Assembly: GCA_946183715.1 (NCBI GenBank)
Contig: CAMHDB010000027.1
Span: 1 to 11,625 of the forward strand
Length of the DNA stretch: 11,625 nucleotides
Reading direction: 5' to 3'
DNA from: an uncultured Oscillibacter sp.
GTDB lineage: Bacteria > Bacillota > Clostridia > Oscillospirales > Oscillospiraceae
Both the position numbers and the translations under genes were made by a program. This document shows positions 5,877-11,625 of this stretch, piece by piece; position 1 is the stretch's first letter, and every line of letters starts with the position of its first letter. The notes beneath the pieces were generated by a model. That model was not told the DNA's origin. It worked only from the letters and a program-made list of their open reading frames with translations, and ran no database searches.

Positions 5877-7361
5877 ATGGACATTCTGGACTTGACCGCC
5901 GTGGAACTCGGCGAGCGAATACGAAAACGGGAACTCTCCGCGCCGGAAGCGCTGGAGGCGGTATACGGGGCCTTTCGGGCGCGGGGCCGGAATCTCAACG
6001 CCTACGCGGCCTTTGAAATCGACCCGGCGCGCACGGCGGCGGAACACGCGCAAGCGCTGTTAGACCGCGGGGAGGCCTCGTCGGTACTGGCGGGCGTGCC
6101 CGTGGGAATCAAGGACAACATCAACGTGCGCAACTGCCTGACGACCTGCGCCTCGAAGATACTCCGCGACTACCGCGCCCCGTTCGACGCCTCCGCCGTG
6201 CGCAAACTCCGCGAAGCGGGAGTTGTCCCCGCCGGAACGCTCAACATGGACGAATTTGCAATGGGTTCGACCTCGGAAACGTCCTGCTACGGCCCCGTGC
6301 GCAATCCGTGGAATACCGGACACGTTCCGGGGGGTTCGTCGGGGGGCGCGGCGGCGGCTGTCGCGGCGCGGGAATGCGTCTGCGCGCTCGGCTCCGACAC
6401 CGGCGGGAGTGTGCGTCAGCCGTCGGCCTACTGCGGCGTGACGGGCTTCAAGCCGTCCTACGGGCGCGTCTCCCGCTACGGCCTCGTCGCCTACGGCTCC
6501 TCCCTCGACCAAATCGGCCCGCTGGCCCGCGACGTGCGCGACTGCGCCGCCCTGCTTGATATCATCGCCGGGCCGGATTCTATGGACGCGACTTCCGTAC
6601 CGTTCCCCGATTCCGGTTTCCTCGACGCCCTCAGCGGCGACATTCACGGCCTGCGCGTGGGCGTACCGGAGGAATGTTTCGGCGACGGCGTAGAGGAAGA
6701 TGTGCGGCTGTGCGTGGAAGCGTTCCTCGACGAACTCAAACGCGCCGGGGCCGTACTCGTGCCGTTGCGCCTGCCGTTCATCCGCTACGCCGTGCCCGTG
6801 TACTATATCCTCGCCACGGCGGAGGCGTCGTCGAACCTGTCGCGGTTCGACGGCGTGAAGTACGGTCTCCGCGCCGCGCACTACAACACGATGGAGGAAC
6901 TCTACACCCGCTCGCGGAGTGAGGGCTTCGGGAAAGAAGTGCAGAAGCGGATTCTGCTGGGTACGTTCGTACTCTCGTCGGGCTACTACGACGCCTACTA
7001 CAACAAGGCCCTCAAAATGAAACAGATGATAGTCGACGGTTTGGCGGAGGCGTTCGGGCGCTGTGACGTGATTGCCCTTCCGGTATCGCCGACGACCGCG
7101 CCCGCGCTGGGAAGTTCGCTCTCCGACCCGCTGAAAATGTACCTGTCGGACATCTTCACAGTCCCGGCGAACCTCGCCGGACTGCCGGGGCTGTCGGTGC
7201 CGTGCGGCTTCGACCGCGCCGGACTGCCCGTCGGCGCACAGCTACTCGGCGCTGTCGGCGCGGACAGCACGGTGTTGAATGTCGGCCACGCGTACCAGTT
7301 GGCCACCGACTGGCACAAGCGCCGCCCGCGCGATTCGGAGGAGGTGTCGGAACATGCCTGA
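5877..7361 (+). CDS. gatA: GatA, glutaminase subunit of Asp/Glu-tRNA amidotransferase (active form)
   Basis: A 494-aa canonical GatA that releases ammonia from Gln for GatB. Amidase-signature catalytic triad is present: Lys79 (PVGIKDNI), cis-Ser154 in PGGSSGG and nucleophile Ser178 in DTGGSVRQP, at exactly the numbers used for S. aureus GatA. The Gln-binding Tyr309 (VYYIL), Arg358 (QKRILLGTF) and Asp425 (LSDIFTVP) are also kept, as is the NLAGLPGLSVPCG segment. ATG 5877 follows a strong site AAAGGAGGG (5862-5870). Its end overlaps gatB2 by 8 nt (ATGCCTGA), so the two are translationally coupled. This gene is the internal reference that shows how far gatA1 has diverged. Confidence 0.97.
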   Translation: MDILDLTAVELGERIRKRELSAPEALEAVYGAFRARGRNLNAYAAFEIDPARTAAEHAQALLDRGEASSVLAGVPVGIKDNINVRNCLTTCASKILRDYRAPFDASAVRKLREAGVVPAGTLNMDEFAMGSTSETSCYGPVRNPWNTGHVPGGSSGGAAAAVAARECVCALGSDTGGSVRQPSAYCGVTGFKPSYGRVSRYGLVAYGSSLDQIGPLARDVRDCAALLDIIAGPDSMDATSVPFPDSGFLDALSGDIHGLRVGVPEECFGDGVEEDVRLCVEAFLDELKRAGAVLVPLRLPFIRYAVPVYYILATAEASSNLSRFDGVKYGLRAAHYNTMEELYTRSRSEGFGKEVQKRILLGTFVLSSGYYDAYYNKALKMKQMIVDGLAEAFGRCDVIALPVSPTTAPALGSSLSDPLKMYLSDIFTVPANLAGLPGLSVPCGFDRAGLPVGAQLLGAVGADSTVLNVGHAYQLATDWHKRRPRDSEEVSEHA

Positions 7362-8781
7362 ACGCTGGGAAACCGTCATCGGGCTGGAAGTCCACGTAGA
7401 GCTGTCGACAAAATCGAAAATTTTCTGCGCCTGTTCGACCGCCTTCGGGGGAAGTCCGAATACGCATTGCTGCCCGGTGTGCATGGGGCTTCCGGGGACG
7501 CTCCCCGTACTCAATCAAAAGGTGCTGGAATACGCCGTCCGCGCCGGACTGGCCCTGCATTGTACCATCGACCGCGAGACCCGCTTCGACCGCAAGAACT
7601 ACTTCTACCCCGACTTGCCCAAGGCCTACCAGATTTCACAGCTCTACCGCCCGATTGCGCGCGGCGGCTACGTCGACATCGGCGGGAAGCGTATCCGCAT
7701 TCACGAAATGCACATGGAGGAGGACGCCGGGAAGCTCATCCACTCCGACTACGGTCACGAGACCTATCCAGACTACAACCGCGCCGGGGTGCCGTTACTG
7801 GAAATCGTGTCGGAACCCGATTTCCGCTACGGCGCGGAAGTTGTCGCGTATCTGGAAAAAATCCGTTCTCTGTTCACGTATCTGGGAATTTCCGACTGCA
7901 AAATGCAGGAGGGCTCTATGCGCGCGGACGTGAATTTGTCGGTTCGGCGCGTCGGCGAGAGCGGGTACGGGACGCGCACCGAGACCAAGAATATCAACTC
8001 CCTGCGCGCCATCGAACACGCGATAGAAAGCGAGCGTTCCCGGCAGATACACATTCTGTCGGGCGGCGGGGCCGTCGTACAGGAGACACGCCACTGGAAC
8101 GACGACACGAAAAGCAGTACGGCCATGAGGAGTAAGGAAAACGCGCCCGACTACCGCTACTTTCCCGAACCCGATTTGCCCGTTATCCACATCAGCGAGG
8201 ACTTTTTGCAAACAGCGCGGGACAGTCTGCCGGAGTTTGCGGAGGCGCGTCAGGCGCGGTTTGTGTCGGAGTACGGCATACCGGAGAAGCACGCCGCGCG
8301 TCTGACGGTACGCCGGGAGACGGCGGAACTGTTCGAGGCGGTCGTATCGCACGGCGCAGACGCCCGTGACGCCGCGAACTGGTTAATAGTTCACGTCCCG
8401 CACGTCCTGCGGACGCTTTCCGAAGGCGTGGAGGACATCGCCCCGGACGCCGCCGAACTCGCGGAACTGATACGGAGTACGGAGGGCGGCGCAGTCAGCC
8501 GCGCGGACGGTCTACAGATTTTAGAAGCGTTGCTGTCGGCGGAGGGGCCGTTCCGGGTGGCGGACTACATCCGAGAGCACGGAATGTCCGTCGAGAACGA
8601 CGAGGGCGCATTAGAGGACGTAATACGGCGGGTCATCGAAGCGAATCCGAAAGCCGTCGGCGAGTACCACAGCGGCAAGACGAAGGCTATCGGATTCCTG
8701 ATTGGTCAGGCCATGAAGGAATTGAAAGGCAAGTCTACGCCCGCCGCCGTACACGAACGCATGGAGGCCGCGCTAAAGTGA
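7354..8781 (+). CDS. gatB: GatB, Asp/Glu-tRNA amidotransferase subunit B (canonical set)
   Basis: A 475-aa canonical GatB acting with GatC2 and GatA2. Motifs: GLEVHVEL with Glu12 and His14, cysteine cluster Cys25/Cys27 and Cys40/Cys43, FDRKNYFYPDLPKAYQ with the channel lysine kept (Lys90), HMEEDAGK, NRAGVPLLEIVSEPD, MRADVNLSVR, and a C-terminal tail with HSGKTKAIGFLIGQAMKELKGKSTP. ATG 7354 is chosen for GGAGGAGG (7338-7344) 9 nt ahead; starts further upstream would lie inside gatA2 in another frame and lack family similarity. It shares short identical DNA stretches with gatB1 over the HMEEDAGK codons but is otherwise well diverged, so an old duplication or separate acquisition is likelier than a recent copy. 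Confidence 0.96.
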   Translation: MPERWETVIGLEVHVELSTKSKIFCACSTAFGGSPNTHCCPVCMGLPGTLPVLNQKVLEYAVRAGLALHCTIDRETRFDRKNYFYPDLPKAYQISQLYRPIARGGYVDIGGKRIRIHEMHMEEDAGKLIHSDYGHETYPDYNRAGVPLLEIVSEPDFRYGAEVVAYLEKIRSLFTYLGISDCKMQEGSMRADVNLSVRRVGESGYGTRTETKNINSLRAIEHAIESERSRQIHILSGGGAVVQETRHWNDDTKSSTAMRSKENAPDYRYFPEPDLPVIHISEDFLQTARDSLPEFAEARQARFVSEYGIPEKHAARLTVRRETAELFEAVVSHGADARDAANWLIVHVPHVLRTLSEGVEDIAPDAAELAELIRSTEGGAVSRADGLQILEALLSAEGPFRVADYIREHGMSVENDEGALEDVIRRVIEANPKAVGEYHSGKTKAIGFLIGQAMKELKGKSTPAAVHERMEAALK

Positions 8782-9818
8782 AGATTCTGCTTGTACTGAC
8801 GGGCGGGACTATCTGCACCAGTGTCCGGGACGGCCTGCGCACCCTCGACACCGACGCGGCGTCCCTGCGACTGGTCGACGCGTTCCGCAACTCCGCTTCC
8901 CCATTCGCGGACAGCGTACAATTTACAATCGGCGAACGCTTCCACACCCTCAGCGAGAATATGACGCTCTCCGTCTGGAATCGCATGGCGGACTACTTCC
9001 GCACCGTGGACTTTTCGCAATTCGACGGCGTGATTGTCGCCCACGGCACGGATACGCTGGCCTATACGGCTTCCATGTTCGCGTTGTTGCTGTCGGGCGT
9101 CGGCGTTCCGGTGATATTCGTGTCGAGCAACGCGCCGCTGGAATACGGCGACGCCCGCGCCAACGGGGCCGTGAATTTCCGCGCCGCCGTGGAGTGTGTC
9201 GGATACCGTCTGCCGTCCGGCGTGTATGCCGTCTATCGGAACGTCACCGACCGCCGGACGTACCTGCACCGGGCCTGTCGGCTGGAGCAGTGCGGCGACT
9301 ACTCCGAAGACTTTCACAGTCACGGCGCGCTGGACATTACAGAATTATCCCCGGACACGCTTTCGAGACTGTCCGGCACCGTCGCGCCGTCGACGCCGCT
9401 TTTGTACGTCCTCGACGCGCCGCTGACCGACTGCGTACTGAATATTCGCCCCTACGTCGGAATCCGCTATGACGCCTACCGGGTGGAGAACTTCCACGCA
9501 ATTCTGCACGGAACCTATCATTCCGGTACGGCCTGCGTCGGCGACAGCGGCCCCGGGTCGATTCTCTATCTGCTCGACCGCTGTGCCGACGCCGGAGTAG
9601 ACTTGTACCTTTCCCCGGCGTGGAATCAGGGCGAGGTTTACGATACCGTCCCCGTCATGCTGGGCCACGCCCGCGCCGGAAAGCGTATCGTCCCCCTGTG
9701 CGGCACGACTTCCGAGACCGCCTACTGTAAACTGCTCCTGTACTACTCCTGCGCCCGTGTGCGGGAACAGTACCCGGACTTTCTGACTTGCAATTTCTGC
9801 GGGGAAACGTTAGAATAG
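8778..9818 (+). CDS. Type I asparaginase-like protein coupled to gatB2; catalytic lysine not evident
   Basis: A 346-aa asparaginase/glutaminase-fold protein. It has LTGGTI with the nucleophile-type Thr11, the Ser59 region (LSENMT) and HGTDT with Thr91-Asp92, plus VSSNAPL and DARANGAVNFRAAVE, as in a divergent clostridial asparaginase group. The lysine that completes the second triad (Lys162 in E. coli type II) should fall near residues 160-175. That stretch reads DRRTYLHRACRLEQCG, and the whole protein has only three lysines (2, 302, 318). Reduced or altered activity is possible. The GTG start at 8778 overlaps the gatB2 stop (GTGA), with GGAGG at 8763-8767. Archaeal GatD, which feeds ammonia to the GatB-like GatE, is of this fold but carries an extra N-terminal domain absent here. 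Plain asparaginase remains the simplest name. Confidence 0.85.
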   Translation: MKILLVLTGGTICTSVRDGLRTLDTDAASLRLVDAFRNSASPFADSVQFTIGERFHTLSENMTLSVWNRMADYFRTVDFSQFDGVIVAHGTDTLAYTASMFALLLSGVGVPVIFVSSNAPLEYGDARANGAVNFRAAVECVGYRLPSGVYAVYRNVTDRRTYLHRACRLEQCGDYSEDFHSHGALDITELSPDTLSRLSGTVAPSTPLLYVLDAPLTDCVLNIRPYVGIRYDAYRVENFHAILHGTYHSGTACVGDSGPGSILYLLDRCADAGVDLYLSPAWNQGEVYDTVPVMLGHARAGKRIVPLCGTTSETAYCKLLLYYSCARVREQYPDFLTCNFCGETLE

Positions 9819-9847
9819 GCGTATCACGAACATACGGAGAAAACGCC

Positions 9848-10963
9848 ATGAAAAAAATTATGCTGGTTTTCGGCACCCGTCCGGAGGCTATTAAAATGTG
9901 TCCGCTGGTGAACGAACTCAAAGCCCGCCCCGGACTGCAAACCGTCCTGTGCGTCACCGGACAGCACCGCCGGATGTTAGACCAAGCTCTGGACGCGTTC
10001 CAAGTCACGCCGGATTACGACTTGTCCATCATGAAAGACCGTCAGACGCTGTTCGATATCACCGTCAACATTCTGGAGCGTATCCGGACCGTACTCGAAG
10101 AAGTAAGGCCGGATGTGGTACTCGTCCACGGCGACACCTCGACGACATTCGTCACGGCGCTGGCCTGTTTCTACCTGCAAATCCCCGTCGGACACGTAGA
10201 GGCCGGACTGCGTACCTACAACATCGACAGCCCCTACCCGGAGGAGTTCAACCGCGAGGCGGTATCTATTATCAGCCGCTACAACTTCACGCCGACAAAG
10301 TTAAGCCGTGACAATCTGCTCCGCGAGGGCAAAAAGCCCGAAACCATCTTCATTACCGGAAACACGGCGATTGACGCGCTCCGGACGACTGTCCGGGCGG
10401 AGTACCGACACCCGGAACTCGACTGGGCCGCCGACAGCCGCCTGATTCTCATCACCGCCCACCGGAGGGAAAATCTGGGACAGCCCATGCGGAATATGTT
10501 CCGGGCCATCCGTCGCGTGATGAACGAACACCCCGACACGAAAGCGATTTACCCGATACACATGAACCCGGTCGTTCGGGAGGCCGCGCGCGCCGAACTC
10601 GGCGACGATGACCGTATCCGGCTTATCGAACCCCTCGACGTACTCGACTTTCACAACTTTATGTCGCGCAGTTACCTGATACTGACGGATTCGGGCGGGA
10701 TACAGGAGGAAGCGCCGAGTTTGGGGAAGCCCGTGCTCGTCATGCGCGACACCACCGAACGCCCCGAGGGAATTGCCGCCGGGACTTTGCGGTTAGTCGG
10801 CACCGACGAGGAGACGATTTACCGCGAGTTCACGCGCCTGCTGGAAAGTCCGGAGGCCTACGAGGCCATGTCGCGGGCGTCGAACCCCTACGGCGACGGC
10901 CACGCCTGCGAACGTATCGCGGATATTTTGGAGTTCGGCAAGGCGCAACCCTTCCAGTGCTGA
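9848..10963 (+). CDS. wecB: UDP-N-acetylglucosamine 2-epimerase (non-hydrolysing)
   Basis: A 371-aa GT-B fold epimerase that interconverts UDP-GlcNAc and UDP-ManNAc, the precursor of ManNAc-containing wall teichoic acid linkage units and surface polysaccharides; cytosolic. Motifs: FGTRPEAIKM (8-17), HGDTST with Asp96, GHVEAGLRT with Glu118, YPEEFNRE with Glu132/133, TAHRREN with His205, and TDSGGIQEEAPSLGKPVLVMRDTTERPEG in the UDP-binding half. The catalytic acids and histidine of the family (E. coli Asp95, Glu117, Glu131, His213) all have counterparts. ATG 9848 follows GGAG (9836-9839). It starts 29 nt after the asparaginase-like gene and is probably in the same transcript, though it has no clear link to tRNA amidation. 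The symbol could equally be mnaA in Gram-positives. Confidence 0.95.
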   Translation: MKKIMLVFGTRPEAIKMCPLVNELKARPGLQTVLCVTGQHRRMLDQALDAFQVTPDYDLSIMKDRQTLFDITVNILERIRTVLEEVRPDVVLVHGDTSTTFVTALACFYLQIPVGHVEAGLRTYNIDSPYPEEFNREAVSIISRYNFTPTKLSRDNLLREGKKPETIFITGNTAIDALRTTVRAEYRHPELDWAADSRLILITAHRRENLGQPMRNMFRAIRRVMNEHPDTKAIYPIHMNPVVREAARAELGDDDRIRLIEPLDVLDFHNFMSRSYLILTDSGGIQEEAPSLGKPVLVMRDTTERPEGIAAGTLRLVGTDEETIYREFTRLLESPEAYEAMSRASNPYGDGHACERIADILEFGKAQPFQC

Positions 10964-10971
10964 CAAGAAAA

Positions 10972-10997
10972 GCCTCTCCCGTTTTCGCGGGGGAGGC
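10972..10997. terminator. Bidirectional intrinsic terminator between wecB and the HicB-like gene
   Basis: GCCTCTCCCG (10972-10981) pairs with CGGGGGAGGC (10988-10997), ten pairs with one U-G, around a 6-nt loop. On the minus strand it is followed by TTTTCTT, a good U tract, so it mainly ends the convergent HicB-like gene. On the plus strand the T tract (GTTCGCGTGTGTT) is weak. Confidence 0.85.
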
Positions 10998-11008
10998 GTT
11001 CGCGTGTG

Positions 11009-11428
11009 TTAGTCGGCGGCGGGGGCCTGTACGCCTAACGTTGCTTTCAAGGCGTCCTGTAGAATCTGGGAGAAGTTGACGTTCTTTTCCAGCGCGGCGG
11101 CGTTCAGCCACGCCGGAAGGGACACCGTGCGGTTGATTGATTTCGTAACAGTCGCCATACGGATAGAGGGCATAAACACGTCTACCAGTGCGGAGCGTTC
11201 GTTTTCCTCTACTTTGACTTCCGAAAGCGGCGTAGGGGCGGGGATTTCCTCGCCGTCCTCCTCTAACAGCGCCAGATATCCGCCGAGCAATTCCCGCGCC
11301 GAAAACAGCGCGTCCTCGTCGTCAAGGCCGCTAGTAGCACAATTCAAATCCGGGAATACCACCGCGATTTCCTGCCCCGGTTCATAGGTGAACACAGCCG
11401 GAAAGATGTAACGGTCGGGCTTTTTCAT
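11009..11428 (-). CDS. Orphan HicB-like antitoxin/regulator
   Basis: A 139-aa protein. Residues about 1-65 show the HicB-like fold signature: VVFPDLNCATSG (23-34), EDALFSARELLGGYLALL (38-55), then EEIPAPTPL. The C-terminal part (about 97-131) reads SINRTVSLPAWLNAAALEKNVNFSQ and onward, a ribbon-helix-helix type DNA-binding segment, as in HicB antitoxins that repress their own operon. HicB proteins neutralise the small mRNA-cleaving toxin HicA. No hicA-sized frame with a double-stranded-RNA-binding-like motif is next to it on either side, so it is solitary within the window. TAAGGAGG (11444-11437) gives a strong ribosome site 8 nt before ATG. No clear promoter is seen between it and the terminator at 11467-11507. 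Confidence 0.85.
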   Translation of the reverse strand: MKKPDRYIFPAVFTYEPGQEIAVVFPDLNCATSGLDDEDALFSARELLGGYLALLEEDGEEIPAPTPLSEVKVEENERSALVDVFMPSIRMATVTKSINRTVSLPAWLNAAALEKNVNFSQILQDALKATLGVQAPAAD

Positions 11429-11466
11429 AGAAACAGCCTCCTTAGTGCGGTTATTGGCGATACGCG

Positions 11467-11507
11467 AAAAAGCAAGCTTCCCTCGATAACGGGGAGGGCT
11501 TGCTTTT
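11467..11507 (-). terminator. Strong hairpin terminator at the end of CRISPR array B
   Basis: AAAAGCAAGC (11468-11477) pairs with GCTTGCTTTT (11498-11507), ten pairs, extended by CCTC (11481-11484) with GAGG (11494-11497) after a small bulge. On the minus strand the hairpin runs into a T5 tract (11471-11467). It lies directly after the last repeat of array B when that array is read on the minus strand, so it probably ends the precursor crRNA and shields the HicB-like gene. With T4 on the other side it could act both ways. Confidence 0.75.
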
Positions 11508-11625
11508 GTCCCTCATAGGGAAGGTATGACTAACCGGGCAAAAAGTCTACATTACCACCTATGTCAATGTTTTAATCCCTCATAGGGAAGGTATGACATC
11601 ATCCTAAGGGGAGGAGGGACCACCA
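11502..11625 (-). CRISPR. CRISPR array B (distal end, same repeat as array A)
   Basis: A full repeat at 11569-11597 is identical to the array A consensus. Another at 11502-11530 matches over its last 22 nt but begins GCTTTTG in place of GTTTTAA. The spacer 11531-11568 is 38 nt, and 11598-11625 is the beginning of the next spacer. Read on the minus strand, the copy at 11502-11530 is the trailing repeat, degenerate at its 3' end as terminal repeats often are, and is followed by the terminator at 11467-11507. The leader should lie beyond the right edge of the window. It has the same orientation as array A. Confidence 0.9.

Noticed and set aside
343..11530. The 11-kb block as a transposon with an 18-bp target duplication
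   Set aside because: No transposase, integrase or terminal inverted repeats are visible at the edges. The shared 18 nt are simply the common part of the CRISPR repeat.

Overview
The window is a GC-rich bacterial segment that reads as a Firmicute, most likely a high-GC clostridium (Oscillospiraceae/Ruminococcaceae type). Two things support this. The main operon is headed by a T-box riboswitch, a device of Gram-positive bacteria. The operon also encodes an AspRS plus GatCAB for indirect Asn-tRNA/Gln-tRNA synthesis. The family-level guess is inference; no rRNA or tRNA gene is present to anchor it.

Layout. (1) 1-367: end of a CRISPR array with a 29-nt repeat and spacers of 36-50 nt. It is probably read on the minus strand from a near-consensus promoter at 388-416. 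(2) 368-525: intergenic region with that promoter and, divergently, the promoter of the operon (TTGACA at 491, TAGGAT at 514). (3) 526-758: T-box leader ending in an antiterminator/terminator switch. (4) 790-10963: one plus-strand operon-like run, aspS - gatC1 - gatA1 - gatB1 - gatC2 - gatA2 - gatB2 - asparaginase-like gene - UDP-GlcNAc 2-epimerase. Genes are mostly separated by short gaps or by stop/start overlaps (ATGA, ATGCCTGA, GTGA). (5) A hairpin at 10972-10997 ends the operon and, on the other strand, an orphan HicB-like gene (11009-11428, minus). (6) 11467-11507: a strong hairpin terminator next to a degenerate repeat that begins a second CRISPR array (11502-11625). This array uses the same repeat in the same orientation and continues past the window.

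Working model. A nondiscriminating-type AspRS (His31 in the RDHGG loop) charges tRNA-Asp and probably tRNA-Asn with Asp. The second GatCAB set is complete: GatA2 keeps Lys79, Ser154, Ser178, Tyr309, Arg358 and Asp425 at the same numbers as S. aureus GatA. It should amidate Asp-tRNA-Asn and/or Glu-tRNA-Gln. The first set is the surprise. GatA1 lacks the first ~60 residues and every one of those six catalytic and glutamine-binding residues, yet it keeps the amidase-family scaffold and is translationally coupled to a GatB that looks kinase-competent but is altered at a channel lysine. The asparaginase-like protein that closes the amidation block is coupled to gatB2 and has no obvious catalytic lysine. 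A tandem array of an active GatCAB and a pseudo-amidase GatCAB with an asparaginase-like partner, under a T-box, is the most novel element here. The second point of note is that the whole 11-kb block sits between two same-orientation CRISPR arrays with identical repeats, with no cas genes in the window.
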